Source: Falsiroseomonas ponticola | GTDB lineage: Bacteria; Pseudomonadota; Alphaproteobacteria; Acetobacterales; Acetobacteraceae | Reading direction: 5' to 3' | Length of the DNA stretch: 64,000 nt | Assembly: GCF_016805305.1 (NCBI RefSeq) | Contig: NZ_JAERQN010000007.1 | Span: 1-64,000, forward strand | Shown here: piece after piece, positions 20,728-30,709 of the stretch | How the letters are laid out: each line of letters begins with the position of its first letter | How positions within the stretch are numbered: position 1 is the stretch's first letter | Program-made: the position numbers and the translations under genes | The notes under the pieces: generated by a model | Database searches by the model: none | The model's input: the letters and a program-made list of their open reading frames with translations, nothing else | Told to the model about the DNA's origin: nothing

Positions 20728-22121
20728 GCGTCGTCGGACGGTTGATGGACAAGGGGCCGCGGCCCGGCCAGGCGCTGCGCGTGCTGGCGGCCTCCGGCCA
20801 GCTCGGCAACGGCATCCCCGAAGCCGCGCTGAAGGCGGGCCTCGCCCGCGAACCCCATGTGCTGGGCTGCGACATGGGCTCCATCGATGTGGGGCCCGCC
20901 TATCTCGGCGGTGGAAGGCTGGCGACGAGCCCCGCGATCACGAAGCGCGACCTGCGCCTGGTGATCCTGGGCGCGCGCCAGGCGGGCGTGCCGCTGCTGA
21001 TCGGCAGCGCGGGCACGGCGGGCGCGGCGCCGCATCTCGACCAGACGCTGGCGATGATCCGCGCCATCGCGAAGGAGGATGGGCTCAAGCTCCGCATCGC
21101 CGTCATCGCGGCCGACATGGACCGCGCCTGGCTGCGCGCCATGGCGCAGGCCGGGCGCGTGCAACCCATCGGCGCCATCGGCGCGCTGGAGGCGGGGACG
21201 ATCGACGGCGCCGCGCACATCGTCGGCCAGATGGGCACGGAAGCCTTCCTGCGCGCCCTGGCGATGGAGCCCGACATCGTCCTCGCCGGCCGCGCCTGCG
21301 ATACGGCGGTCTTCGCCGCCGTGCCGCTGATGCTGGGCTACGCCCCCGGCCCCGCGACGCACATGGCGAAGATCATCGAATGCACCTCGCTCTGCTGCGT
21401 CCCCGGCGGGCGGGACGCGATGCTGGGCACGCTGACGGGCGAGAGCTTCGAGCTGGAAAGCATGAACCCGGCGCGGGCCGCGACCCCCGTCTCCGTCGCG
21501 GCGCACAGCCTCTACGAACAGGCGGATCCGCTCCGGGTGCATGAGCCCGAGGGCATGATGGACACGACGGAGGCGGTCTATGCGGCGATCGACGATCGCC
21601 GCGTCCGCGTCTCCGGCGCCACCTGGGTGCCGGCGCGCCAGCACAGCATCAAGGTGGAGGGCGCGACCCATGTCGGCGAACGCGCCGTGCTGCTGGCCAG
21701 CACCACCGATCCCCGCGTGATCGAGCAGCGGGACAGCATCGCCGCCGGCGTGCGCAGGATCGTGGCCGATATCCTGCCGGGCGCGGGGGACTACGAACTC
21801 CGCTTCCGCGCCTATGGCACCGGGGAGACGAACCTCTTCCCCGGCGCGCGGGAAGGGCTGCCCGTGCCGGCGGAGGTCTTCTTCCTGCTGGAATGCATCG
21901 CGGGGGATGCCGATACGGCCAAGGCCATCATCGGCGTCGCCAAGCAGAACCTGCTGCATTTCGGCTTCCCCGGCCGGCTCTCCACCGGGGGCAACATCGC
22001 CTTCCCCTTCACGCCGCCGGAACTGCCGGCGGGCAGCGCCTATCGCTACTCCATCTACCACGTCGCCGAATGCGACGACCTCGCGGGCGCCTTCCCGGTG
22101 CGCATGGAGGAAGCCGGCTGA
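20724..22121 (+). CDS. Acyclic terpene utilisation AtuA family protein (DUF1446)
   Basis: 465 aa with a GTG start that overlaps the DUF4387 stop. The N-terminal region has LGCDMGSIDVGPAYLGGG and LLIGSAGTAGAAPHLDQT, followed by DIVLAGRACDTAVFAAVP, all typical of the AtuA/DUF1446 family. In Pseudomonas the atu cluster degrades citronellol and geraniol, but most AtuA homologues are of unknown substrate. No atu acyl-CoA carboxylase genes are nearby, so terpene use should not be assumed. Confidence 0.87.
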   Translation: MSVVGRLMDKGPRPGQALRVLAASGQLGNGIPEAALKAGLAREPHVLGCDMGSIDVGPAYLGGGRLATSPAITKRDLRLVILGARQAGVPLLIGSAGTAGAAPHLDQTLAMIRAIAKEDGLKLRIAVIAADMDRAWLRAMAQAGRVQPIGAIGALEAGTIDGAAHIVGQMGTEAFLRALAMEPDIVLAGRACDTAVFAAVPLMLGYAPGPATHMAKIIECTSLCCVPGGRDAMLGTLTGESFELESMNPARAATPVSVAAHSLYEQADPLRVHEPEGMMDTTEAVYAAIDDRRVRVSGATWVPARQHSIKVEGATHVGERAVLLASTTDPRVIEQRDSIAAGVRRIVADILPGAGDYELRFRAYGTGETNLFPGAREGLPVPAEVFFLLECIAGDADTAKAIIGVAKQNLLHFGFPGRLSTGGNIAFPFTPPELPAGSAYRYSIYHVAECDDLAGAFPVRMEEAG

Positions 22122-22127
22122 CGCGCC

Positions 22128-24287
22128 CTACCCGAAGCGCGCCAGCAGGGAAGGGATGGCGGCGGCCGGCTGCGCGGGGCTGAACAGGAAGCCCTGCGCC
22201 TCCGCGCAGCCCTCCGCCGCCAGGCGATCGAATTCGCCCGGGGTGTTCACCCCCTCCGCCGTCGTCGCCAGGCCGAGATCGGCGGCCAGCCGCATGATGG
22301 CGCGGATGATCGCCGCGCCCTCCCGCTGCGCATCGACGCCGACGACCAGGTTGCGGTCGATCTTCACGCGGCCGACGGGAAAGCTGCGCAGCTGCGCCAG
22401 CGAACAGAAGCCCGATCCGAAATCGTCCAGCGCCAGCGCCACGCCCTGCGCGCGCAGCGTCGCCAGCGCATGCGCCGCGGCGCGTTCGTCGCCCAGGAAC
22501 GTCACCTCGCTCAGCTCCAGCTCCAGCCGCCGCGCCGCCAGGCCGCTCGCCGCCAGCGCATCCGCCACCAGCCGCGGCAGCATCTCCTCCCGCAGCTGGG
22601 TCGGGCTGATGTTGACGGTGACGCGCAGCGCATCCGGCCACCCCGCCGCATCCCGGCAGGCCTGCCGCAGCACCTGGTCGCCGAGCTGGGTGATGAGGCC
22701 CGTCTCCTCCGCCAGCGGCACGAATTCGCCCGGGGATACGAAGCCGCGCGACGGGTGCTTCCAGCGGGCCAGCGCCTCGAACCCCGCGATGCGGCGCGTC
22801 GCGGTGGCGATGATGGGCTGGTAGTGCACCTCGATCTGCCGCTCCGCCAGCGCCTGGCGCAGATCGGCCTCCGCCTGGCGGATGGTCGGCGCGCCGCGCA
22901 GCGCGGCGGGGGCGAAGATCGCCAGCCGGTCGCCCGCGCCCTGCCGCGCCGTGGACAGCGCGAGTTCCGCATCCCGCATCAGCGCATCCGGGTCCATCGC
23001 GCCCTCGGACACCGCGACGCCGACGCGCGTGCCGAGCGCCACCGGCCCCTCCGGCGTCGCCACCGGCACCGCCAGGTCCCGCAGCAGCGCCGCCGACAGC
23101 TCATGCACCGCGAGCGAAGGGCACCCCGCCACCAGCACCGCGAAATCATCCGCCCCGATCCGCGCCGCGACAGCGCCCGCCGGCAGCCGCCGCGCGATCC
23201 GCGTGGCGGCGACGCGCACCGCCTCCTCCGCCGCGGCACGGCCCAGCGCGGCGCGATGGCCCTCCAGCGTCACCAGCAGGATGGCCGCGCCATCCGCGCG
23301 GTCCTGCATCGGCTCCATCCGCCGGCGCAGCCCGCTGGCGTTCAGCAGGCCGGTCAGCTCGTCATGCTCCGCCAGGAAGCGGGCGCGCGCCTCCACGCGC
23401 CGGCGCGCCGTGATGTCCTCGAAGGACACCGCCACGCCATGGTCCAGCCGCACCGCGCGGCTGCGGAAGCTGCGCGCGCCCAAGCCATCCCCCGCGCCCC
23501 GTTCGCGGATGCTGACGCTCCCGGTCTCCAGCACCGCGGTGAATTCCGCCAGCACGCCGCCCGGCCCGCCGGCATGCATGGGCAGCACCAGGCTGAGCCG
23601 CCCGCCCGCCTCCCGCCCCCGCCGCGGCCGCAGGCCGAGCAGCCGCATCGCCGCGGCATTCGCGTAGTCGATGCGGAAATCCACCACCGTGCCGGCGGCG
23701 TCGCGGATCGGCTCCAGCACCACGAAGCCTTCCGGCGCGATGTCCTGCGCCGTCTGGAACCGCGCCTCCGCCCGCGCCAGCCGGTTCTCCGCCGCCTTCA
23801 GCCCGCTGATATCCACCAGCACGTTCACCGCGCCCACCAGCCGCCCATCCGGCGCCCGCAGCGGAGAGGGGAAGGGCGCGAAGGGAATCCGCTGCCCGTC
23901 CGGCCGTTCCGCGAAGGCCCAGGCCCCGCGCACCGCCCGGCCTTCCCGCAGGCACACCGCCATCGGGCACTGGTCGGGCGGCATCTCCGCCCCATCCGGC
24001 GCCACGATGCGCCAGGACCCGCACCAGCGCTGCTCCTGCAGCGGCGGCCGCCAGCCCCAGAGCGAGGCGGCGGCCTCGTTGTAGTAGGTCAGGCTGCCGG
24101 CGGCGTCGGTGGTGTAGATCGCCACCCCCATCGCATCCACCAGCAGCCGCGCCGCCTGCCGCTCCGCCGAGGCATCCTCCCCCGCCAGGCCCAGCGTCTC
24201 GATGAAGGCGGCAAGGTCGTCGGGCACGGGCACGGCATCCGGGCGGGGATGTCCGGAAGCGGGAGCAAGCCTGGCCAAGCCGTCCAT
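22128..24287 (-). CDS. PAS-GGDEF-EAL protein, probable c-di-GMP phosphodiesterase
   Basis: 719 aa, no membrane helix. One or two PAS domains (about residues 45-170 and 175-290) precede a GGDEF domain whose signature is degenerate (IGADDF instead of GGDEF), and an EAL domain (about 465-715) that keeps its key residues: EALARW, VNIS, ALDDFGSGF, VKID, TAEGV and QGFLFS. It likely hydrolyses c-di-GMP, with the GGDEF part acting as a GTP sensor, and thereby controls motility or biofilm. It converges on the AtuA gene with a 6-base gap. Confidence 0.9.
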   Translation of the reverse strand: MDGLARLAPASGHPRPDAVPVPDDLAAFIETLGLAGEDASAERQAARLLVDAMGVAIYTTDAAGSLTYYNEAAASLWGWRPPLQEQRWCGSWRIVAPDGAEMPPDQCPMAVCLREGRAVRGAWAFAERPDGQRIPFAPFPSPLRAPDGRLVGAVNVLVDISGLKAAENRLARAEARFQTAQDIAPEGFVVLEPIRDAAGTVVDFRIDYANAAAMRLLGLRPRRGREAGGRLSLVLPMHAGGPGGVLAEFTAVLETGSVSIRERGAGDGLGARSFRSRAVRLDHGVAVSFEDITARRRVEARARFLAEHDELTGLLNASGLRRRMEPMQDRADGAAILLVTLEGHRAALGRAAAEEAVRVAATRIARRLPAGAVAARIGADDFAVLVAGCPSLAVHELSAALLRDLAVPVATPEGPVALGTRVGVAVSEGAMDPDALMRDAELALSTARQGAGDRLAIFAPAALRGAPTIRQAEADLRQALAERQIEVHYQPIIATATRRIAGFEALARWKHPSRGFVSPGEFVPLAEETGLITQLGDQVLRQACRDAAGWPDALRVTVNISPTQLREEMLPRLVADALAASGLAARRLELELSEVTFLGDERAAAHALATLRAQGVALALDDFGSGFCSLAQLRSFPVGRVKIDRNLVVGVDAQREGAAIIRAIMRLAADLGLATTAEGVNTPGEFDRLAAEGCAEAQGFLFSPAQPAAAIPSLLARFG

Positions 24288-24420
24288 GGTCGCCTCGCGG
24301 AATCGGGTCGAAGGGATCGTCGTGCCCGACGTTTCCTGACAATCGCTAACGAATAGTTGATCGCTGCCATGCCAGAGCCGGAGCGTTCTGGCAAAACAAT
24401 CTTTCTTTCAGCCGCCCCCC

Positions 24421-25080
24421 TCAGGCCGCGGGCCGGGGCCCCGCCCCGTGCAGGAAGACCTCCACCGCCAGGCGCGACAGCGCCTCCACCTCCGCCAGGT
24501 CGGGCGGGCTGCGCAGGCCGAGCAGCAGCTTGATATGCGCGGAGCCCAGCGCCATGCCGAACAGCATCTTCGCCCCGGCCTCCGCGTCCCCCAGCCGCAG
24601 CCTGCCGCGCCGCATCTCCTGCTCGATCCGCCGCTGCAGGGTGGATGCGCCCTTGCCCACGATCACGCGGTGGAAGGCTTCCGCCAGTTCCGGCGTGCGG
24701 CCGCCCTCCGCGATCACGAGGCGGAACAGCGCCACCTGCCGCGCGGCGAGGAGATGCGCCCCCGTCGCCCGCAGGATGGCGGCCAGCGCCGCCGCCAGGT
24801 CCTGCTCCGCCTCCTCCTGCACCACCGTCACCGGCGCCAGCGCCGCGGCGATGCAGGCCTCGAACAGCGCGGCCTTGGAGGGGAAGTGCTGGTACAGCGT
24901 GCGCTTGGACATGCCCGCGCGGCGCGCCACCTCGTCCAGCCGCGCCTCCGCATAGCCGTCGCGCAGGAACACCTCCTCCGCCGCCTCGCGCAGCAGGCGG
25001 TGGCGGTCGGCGGCGGGCATCGGCTCCCGCCCCGGCGCGCGGCGAAGCGGCGCCGCGATCCGGTCCAGCAAGGCCGTCAC
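24421..25080 (-). CDS. TetR/AcrR family transcriptional regulator of the efflux operon
   Basis: 219 aa. The N-terminal helix-turn-helix reads [28 protein letters not shown] (given here as motif; residues ~46-75). A C-terminal ligand-binding domain of the AcrR/TetR_C type follows. The ATG overlaps the stop of the RND pump gene, so it is the last gene of the operon it probably controls, giving negative feedback. Candidate operators lie before the adaptor gene at 29456-29466 and 29526-29542. Confidence 0.88.
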   Translation of the reverse strand: MTALLDRIAAPLRRAPGREPMPAADRHRLLREAAEEVFLRDGYAEARLDEVARRAGMSKRTLYQHFPSKAALFEACIAAALAPVTVVQEEAEQDLAAALAAILRATGAHLLAARQVALFRLVIAEGGRTPELAEAFHRVIVGKGASTLQRRIEQEMRRGRLRLGDAEAGAKMLFGMALGSAHIKLLLGLRSPPDLAEVEALSRLAVEVFLHGAGPRPAA

Positions 25081-28000
25081 TCCCCGGGCGCGGGGATCGC
25101 CGCGGCGGGGGCCGCGCCATCCTTCGCATGCGCCGGCTTCGTCCGGAACAGCCGCAGCACCAGCATGAAGAAGACCGGCACGAAGAGGATGGCGAGCACC
25201 GTGCCCGTCACCACGCCGCCGATCACCCCCGTGCCGATCGCGTTCTGCCCGCCCGATCCCGCGCCCGTCGCGATCGCCAGCGGCACGACGCCGAGGGTGA
25301 AGGCGAGCGAGGTCATGATGATCGGCCGCAGCCGCTGCCGTGCGGCGATGGCCGTCGCCTCCAGCACCGGGCGCCCGCGGTCGAAGCCCTCCTTCGCGAA
25401 TTCGACGATCAGGATGGCGTTCTTGGCCGTCAGCCCGATCGTCGTCAGCAGCCCCACCTGGAAGTAGATGTCGTTCGACATGCCGCGCAGGATGCTGGCC
25501 ACCACGGCGCCGAGGATGCCGAGCGGCACCACCAGCATCACCGCCGTCGGGATCGACCAGCTTTCATACAGCGCCGCCAGGCACAGGAAGACCACGAGCA
25601 GCGAGATGGCGTAGAGCGCCGGCGCCTGGCCGGAGGATCGCCGTTCCTCGAAGGAAAGCCCCGCCCAGTCGAAGCCGATGCCGGGCGGCAGCTGCGCCGC
25701 CAGCCGCTCCATCTCCGCCATCGCCTGCCCGGTGGTGTAGCCCGGCGCCGGCCCGCCCTGGATCTCCCGCGAGGCGATGCCGTTGAAGCGCTCCAGCCGC
25801 GGCGATCCATAGACCCATTCGGTGCGCCCGAAGGCGGAGAAGGGCACCATCTGGCCATTCGCGTTGCGCACGAACCAGCGGTCGAGGTCGGAGGGCAGCA
25901 TGCGGGACGCCGCATCCCCCTGCATGTAGACGCGCTTGATGCGGCCGCGATCCATGAAGTCGTTGACGTAGGTGGCACCCCAGGCGGTGGAGAGCGTCGT
26001 GTTCACGTCGCTGATGGAAAGCCCCAGCGCGCTGGCGCGCTCCCAATCCACCATCAGGCGGAACTGCGCCTCGTCATTCAGCCCGTTCGGCCGCACGCCG
26101 GCCAGGATCGGGCTCTGCGCCGCCAGCCCCAGCAGCTGGTTGCGCGCATCCATCAGCGCCGCGTGGCCGAGCCCCGCGCGGTCCAGCAGCTGGAAGGTGA
26201 AGCCGGTGGCGTTGCCAAGCTCCGTGATGGCGGGGGGGGAGAAGGAGATGACGATCGCATCCTGCCAGCCCGCGAAGCGCCGGTTGATGCGCGCCGTCAG
26301 CGCCTGCACCTTGTTCTCCGCCCCCGGCCGGTCCGCCCAGGGCCGCAGGCTGATGAAGCCGAGGCCCGAATTCTGCCCGCGCCCGCCGAAGCTGAAGCCG
26401 TTGATGGTGAAGATGGAGGCGACGACGCCGCTCTCCTCCTCCCGCAGGTAGCGGGTGATCTCGTCGAGCGTGCGCTGCGTGCGTTCCGTGGTGGCGCCGG
26501 GCGGGCCGATCACCTGCACGAAGGCGGTGCCCTGGTCCTCGTTCGGCAGGAAGCCGCCGGGCAGGCGCAGGAAGGAATAGCCCAGCGCCCCCAGCAGCGC
26601 GGCATAGACCACCATCATCCGCCAGGGCCGCTTCATGCTGCCGCGGATGCCACGCTCATAGACGCGGGAGGTGCGGAAGAAGCCGCGGTTGAACCAGCCG
26701 AAGAAGCCCCGCGTCTCCTGGCCCGGCTTGTGCGGCTTCAGCAGCGTGGCGCAAAGCACCGGGGTGAAGAAGATCGCCACCGCGACGGACAGGCCCATCG
26801 CCGTCGCGATGGTGATGGAGAATTGCCGGTAGATCACGCCGACCGACCCGCCGAAGAAGGCCATGGGCAGGAAGACGGCCGAGAGCACCAGGCCGATGCC
26901 GACCAGCGCACCGGTGATCTGGTCCATCGATTTGCGCGTGGCGTCGATGGGGGAGAGGTGTTCGTCGGCCATCAGCCGCTCGACATTCTCCACCACGACG
27001 ATCGCGTCATCCACCAGCAGGCCGATCGCCAGCACCAGGCCGAACATGGTGAGCGAGTTGATGGAGAAGCCGGCGGCGGCCAGCATCGCGAAGGTGCCCA
27101 GCAGCACGACCGGGATGGCCAGCGTCGGGATCAGCGTGGCGCGCCAGTTCTGCAGGAACAGGAACATCACGAGGAAGACGAGGACCACCGCCTCCACCAG
27201 CGTGTGCACGACGCTGGTGATGGACAGGCGCACGAAGGGCGTGGTGTCGAGCGGATAGACCACCTCCAGCCCCTGCGGGAAGTTGGGGCGCAGGCGCTCG
27301 ATCGTCGCGCGCACATTGTTGGCCGTGTCCAGCGCATTGGCGCCGCTCGCCAGCCGGATGCCGATGCCGGCGGAAGGCTGGCCGTTGAAGCGCGTGGTGA
27401 AGGCGTAGTTCTCCGCCCCGATCTCGACGCGCGCCACGTCCCGCAGCCGCACCTGGGACCCGTCGGGCCGCACGCGCAGCAGGATGGAGGCGAATTCCTG
27501 CGGGGTCTGGAGGTAGGAGGGCCCGATGATGGTGGCGTTGAGCTGCTGCCCCTGCACCTGCGGCAGCGCCCCCATCTCGCCGGAGGAGACCTGGACGTTC
27601 TGCGCGCGGATCGCGTTGGCGACGTCGCCCGGCGTCATGCCGTAGTTCAGCAGGCGGGCGGGGTCGAGCCAGATGCGCATGGCGTATTGCGCGCCGAAGA
27701 CCTGGTAGTCGCCCACGCCCGGCGTGCGGCTGATCGGGTCCTGCACGCTGGTGACGAGGAAGTCGGAGATGTCGGTATTCGCCATCCGCCCGTCGGTGGA
27801 CACGAAGCCCACCACCAGCAGGTAGTTGTTGCCGGACTTCGTCACGCGGATGCCCTGCTGCTGCACCGTCAGCGGCAGGCGGGGCGTGGCCAGCTGCACC
27901 TTGTTCTGCACCTGCACCTGCGCGACATCGGGGTTGGTGCCCTGCGCGAAGGTCAGCTGGATGGTGGCGCTGCCATCCTTGGCGGTGTTGGAGGAGAAGT

Positions 28001-28229
28001 AGAGCAGGTTGTCGATGCCGCTCAGCTGCTGCTCGATGATCTGCACCACGGTGCTCTGCACCGTCTCCGCCGAGGCGCCGGGGTAGGAGACCTGGACCGA
28101 GATCGCGGGCGGCGCGATGGCGGGGTACTGCGCCACGGGCAGGATGCGCAGCGCCAGCAGGCCGGCCAGCATGATGCCGATGGCGACCACCCAGGCGAAG
28201 ACCGGGCGGTCGATGAAGAAGCGGGCCAT
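25077..28229 (-). CDS. RND efflux pump inner membrane permease (AcrB/MexB, HAE1 family)
   Basis: 1050 aa, the expected size. It starts [20 protein letters not shown] and shows the 12-helix RND layout with two large periplasmic loops. [18 protein letters not shown] carries the proton-relay DD pair in helix 4, and [14 protein letters not shown] holds the lysine of helix 10. It exports hydrophobic drugs, dyes or solvents using the proton gradient, with the adaptor encoded 4 bases upstream. No outer membrane TolC-type gene is in the operon. Confidence 0.95.
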   Translation of the reverse strand: MARFFIDRPVFAWVVAIGIMLAGLLALRILPVAQYPAIAPPAISVQVSYPGASAETVQSTVVQIIEQQLSGIDNLLYFSSNTAKDGSATIQLTFAQGTNPDVAQVQVQNKVQLATPRLPLTVQQQGIRVTKSGNNYLLVVGFVSTDGRMANTDISDFLVTSVQDPISRTPGVGDYQVFGAQYAMRIWLDPARLLNYGMTPGDVANAIRAQNVQVSSGEMGALPQVQGQQLNATIIGPSYLQTPQEFASILLRVRPDGSQVRLRDVARVEIGAENYAFTTRFNGQPSAGIGIRLASGANALDTANNVRATIERLRPNFPQGLEVVYPLDTTPFVRLSITSVVHTLVEAVVLVFLVMFLFLQNWRATLIPTLAIPVVLLGTFAMLAAAGFSINSLTMFGLVLAIGLLVDDAIVVVENVERLMADEHLSPIDATRKSMDQITGALVGIGLVLSAVFLPMAFFGGSVGVIYRQFSITIATAMGLSVAVAIFFTPVLCATLLKPHKPGQETRGFFGWFNRGFFRTSRVYERGIRGSMKRPWRMMVVYAALLGALGYSFLRLPGGFLPNEDQGTAFVQVIGPPGATTERTQRTLDEITRYLREEESGVVASIFTINGFSFGGRGQNSGLGFISLRPWADRPGAENKVQALTARINRRFAGWQDAIVISFSPPAITELGNATGFTFQLLDRAGLGHAALMDARNQLLGLAAQSPILAGVRPNGLNDEAQFRLMVDWERASALGLSISDVNTTLSTAWGATYVNDFMDRGRIKRVYMQGDAASRMLPSDLDRWFVRNANGQMVPFSAFGRTEWVYGSPRLERFNGIASREIQGGPAPGYTTGQAMAEMERLAAQLPPGIGFDWAGLSFEERRSSGQAPALYAISLLVVFLCLAALYESWSIPTAVMLVVPLGILGAVVASILRGMSNDIYFQVGLLTTIGLTAKNAILIVEFAKEGFDRGRPVLEATAIAARQRLRPIIMTSLAFTLGVVPLAIATGAGSGGQNAIGTGVIGGVVTGTVLAILFVPVFFMLVLRLFRTKPAHAKDGAAPAAAIPAPGE

Positions 28230-28233
28230 CGCC

Positions 28234-29442
28234 TCAGCTGCCCGCGCGGGCGACGGGGCGCGCGGCGGGCGCGCCGCGTTCCGTCGGGTTCACCCGCGCG
28301 CCGGGGCGGATGCGCTGCACCCCCTCCACCACCACGCGGTCGCCGGGCGCCACGCCTTCCGTCACCAGCCAATCCGTGCCGATGGCGCGCGTGGTGCGCA
28401 GCGTCCGCGCCTCCACCACGTTCTGGGCATTGACGACGAAGGCCATGGGCTCGCCCCGCGGGGTGCGGGACACCGCCTGCTGCGGCACCAGCAGCGCGCT
28501 GTCGGTGACGCCTTCCTCCACCTCCGCGCGCACGAACATGCCGGGCAGCAGCAGCTGGTCCGGGTTGGGGAAGACCGCGCGCATGGTGACGGACCCCGTG
28601 CCCTGGTCCACGATCACCTCGCTGAACTGGATCTCGCCGGGATGCGGGTAGCGCGACCCGTCCTCCAGGATCAGGGAGGCGCGGGCCTGGTCGATGGAAT
28701 CCCGCCGCAGCGCGCCGCTCGCCACGTCCCGCCGCTGCTGCAGCAGCGCCGCGCTCGGCTGCGTCACGTCCACATAGATCGGGTCGAGCTGCGTCACCGT
28801 CACCAGCGCCGCCGCCTGGTTCGCCGTCACCAGCGCGCCCGGCGTCACGGTGGAACGGCCCGTGCGGCCATTGATGGGGGAGGCGACGCGCGTGAAGGCC
28901 AGGTCGATGCGCGCCGTCTCCAGCTGCGCGCGGGCGGACATGACATCGGCCTGCGCCTGGCGCAGCGTCGCCTCCGCATTCTCCAGGTTCTGCTGGGACA
29001 CCGCCTGCGCCGTCACCAGGGACCGGTAGCGGGTGGCGGTGCCGCTGGCCGCGCGTTCCGTCGCCTCCGCCCGCGCCAGCGCCGCCTCCGCCCGCCGCAC
29101 CGCGGCTTCCAGCGTCGCCGGATCGATCTGGAACAGCGGCTGCCCGGCGGAGACACGTTCCCCTTCCGTGAACAGCCTTTCGCGCAGCACGCCGCCCACC
29201 TGCGGCCGCACCTCCGCCACGCGATAGGGCGCGGTACGGCCGGGCAGCGTCGTCGTCACCGGCACTTCCTTGCGTTCCAGCGTCACCACCGTCACGGCGG
29301 GCGGCGGCGGTGGCGCGCCCTGGGCCGCGGCCGGCTTCGGCGGTTCGTCGCAGGACGCCAGCAGCGCGACGGACCCGACCAGGGCGAGGCAAGGCAGCAG
29401 GCGGCGCGGCAGGGTCTGCCGGAAGCCGGGGGAGGGATGCAT
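28234..29442 (-). CDS. RND efflux periplasmic adaptor lipoprotein (AcrA/MexA)
   Basis: 402 aa. The signal sequence ends in a lipobox LLASC (Cys about residue 30). The family pattern follows: [20 protein letters not shown] (lipoyl/barrel-sandwich start), a coiled-coil hairpin rich in Ala/Glu/Arg (about residues 110-190) and [17 protein letters not shown] closing the lipoyl domain. It links the RND permease to an outer membrane channel. GAGG lies 7 bases before the ATG. First gene of the adaptor-permease-regulator operon. Confidence 0.93.
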   Translation of the reverse strand: MHPSPGFRQTLPRRLLPCLALVGSVALLASCDEPPKPAAAQGAPPPPPAVTVVTLERKEVPVTTTLPGRTAPYRVAEVRPQVGGVLRERLFTEGERVSAGQPLFQIDPATLEAAVRRAEAALARAEATERAASGTATRYRSLVTAQAVSQQNLENAEATLRQAQADVMSARAQLETARIDLAFTRVASPINGRTGRSTVTPGALVTANQAAALVTVTQLDPIYVDVTQPSAALLQQRRDVASGALRRDSIDQARASLILEDGSRYPHPGEIQFSEVIVDQGTGSVTMRAVFPNPDQLLLPGMFVRAEVEEGVTDSALLVPQQAVSRTPRGEPMAFVVNAQNVVEARTLRTTRAIGTDWLVTEGVAPGDRVVVEGVQRIRPGARVNPTERGAPAARPVARAGS

Positions 29443-29455
29443 GCGACCTCGATGA

Positions 29456-29466
29456 AACGCGCGGTT
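29456..29466. promoter_or_regulatory. Candidate TetR operator, proximal copy (AACGCGCGGTT)
   Basis: The 11-mer AACGCGCGGTT lies 14 bases before the adaptor start and recurs exactly at 29529-29539. A nearby GCGCGTTT (29484-29491) is the inverted counterpart of AAACGCGC (29455-29462). Position over the start region fits repression. Confidence 0.4.
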
Positions 29467-29525
29467 GTCGGATTAGGAAACTGGCGCGTTTCCGCCCGAT
29501 GTCAACATAATCTGCTGCAACGCAG

Positions 29526-29542
29526 CGTAACGCGCGGTTACG
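29526..29542. promoter_or_regulatory. Candidate TetR operator, distal palindrome (CGTAAC-GCGCG-GTTACG)
   Basis: A perfect 6-5-6 inverted repeat about 85 bases upstream of the adaptor gene, containing the same AACGCGCGGTT core as the proximal site. A TTGACA hexamer on the minus strand (29505 to 29500) lies between the two copies and could be a -35 box, but no good -10 was found. Confidence 0.45.
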
Positions 29543-29578
29543 TCAGCGGCGCGCCAGGCTGGCCCGCGGCCCCTGGCA

Positions 29579-30709
29579 TCACGCGGCGCGGCCCCTTAGC
29601 CGCGTGCTGGCCAGGAAGGCGAAGCAGATGGCGGCGGCGAAGAAGGCCAGCCCATGCGGCGCGGCTTCCATGGACAGCCCCGCCAGCACCGGCCCCGCCA
29701 GCGCGCCCGCGCCCCACATGAAGCCCATGGCGGCATAGACGCCGACCAGCGCCGAGCCCTGGAAGCGGCTGCCCACCACCGCCAGCATCACCGTGTAGAT
29801 GCCGACGAAGCAGCCGCCCCAGGCGAAGAGCAGCGCGTAGGTGGTCCAGGGATTGGCCAGCGCCACCGGCCAGGAAGCCGCGCCCAGCCCCGCCGCCAGC
29901 GCCAGCAGCCGCACCAGGCGCAGCCGGTCCATCCGGTCCGCCAGCCAGCCGATCGGCAGCTGCAGCAGGATGGCGCCCACCATCATGCAGGTCATCAGCT
30001 GCGTCGCGCTCTCCTCCGTCCAGCCCAGCCGCACGGCATAGAGGGCGAGGAAGGAGAGCCCCGCCGTCTCGATCGCCGCGTTCAGCACCACGGCCGCGAT
30101 GGCGACGGGGGCGAGGCGCATGAAATGCAGCGGCCCCTCATGGGACGGCGTCTCGAAGGCCGGCGCCACGACGCGGGGCGAGGCCACGAGCAGCGTCGCC
30201 GCCAGCGCGATGCCCGCGCCGACCAGGTAGGGCAGCGCCCCATGGGTGCCGAGGAAGGACAGCATCAGCGGCCCCAGCGCGAAGCCCACCGACATGGCCG
30301 CCGTATAGGCCGCCATGGCGCGGCCGCGATTCTCCTCCGTGCTCAGGCTGTTGGTCCAGGTCTCCGACATCACGAAGAGGATCTCGGAGGCCGCGCCCAT
30401 CAGCAGCCGCAGCAGGAACCACACCCAGACCAGGCGCAGCAGCGGGAAGGCGACGAGCACCGCCGCCGCCAGCAGCAGCGCGATGATCACCAGGCGACGA
30501 AGGCCGAGCGGCACCACCACCCGCGGCAGCAGCCAGGCCATGGCGAAGACGCCGACGGCATGCATCGCCGCATTGGCGCCGATGGTGATCTCGCTCAGCC
30601 CCTGAGAAGCGAGGTCGAGCGCGATGAGCGCGGCGCTCAGGCTGTAGGTCAGGCCGAACAGCGTCGCCACCGCCACCACGGCGGCGCGGGACAGCAGCTT
30701 GTCAGGCAT
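29579..30709 (-). CDS. MFS transporter, third gene of the hydantoinase operon
   Basis: 376 aa with 12 predicted hydrophobic segments. The start MPDKLLSRAAVV overlaps the hyuB stop by 8 bases. It shows MFS features such as the cytoplasmic loop ENRGRAMAAYTAAMSVGFALGP and LADRMDRLRLVR between helices. Being coupled to hydantoinase genes, it probably imports the hydantoin, oxoproline or related amide that they cleave. A start 15 bases upstream is possible but would overlap hyuB further. Confidence 0.87.
   Translation of the reverse strand: MPDKLLSRAAVVAVATLFGLTYSLSAALIALDLASQGLSEITIGANAAMHAVGVFAMAWLLPRVVVPLGLRRLVIIALLLAAAVLVAFPLLRLVWVWFLLRLLMGAASEILFVMSETWTNSLSTEENRGRAMAAYTAAMSVGFALGPLMLSFLGTHGALPYLVGAGIALAATLLVASPRVVAPAFETPSHEGPLHFMRLAPVAIAAVVLNAAIETAGLSFLALYAVRLGWTEESATQLMTCMMVGAILLQLPIGWLADRMDRLRLVRLLALAAGLGAASWPVALANPWTTYALLFAWGGCFVGIYTVMLAVVGSRFQGSALVGVYAAMGFMWGAGALAGPVLAGLSMEAAPHGLAFFAAAICFAFLASTRLRGRAA

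Noticed and set aside
24371..24392. GCCAGA...TCTGGC hairpin near the TetR 3' end as a terminator
   Set aside because: The T-rich run lies on the wrong side for the minus-strand operon, and the stem is only 6 bp.
24645..28433. A 1262-codon open frame on the plus strand
   Set aside because: Antisense to the RND pump and TetR genes, which have full family motifs; no domain is visible in the antisense translation.
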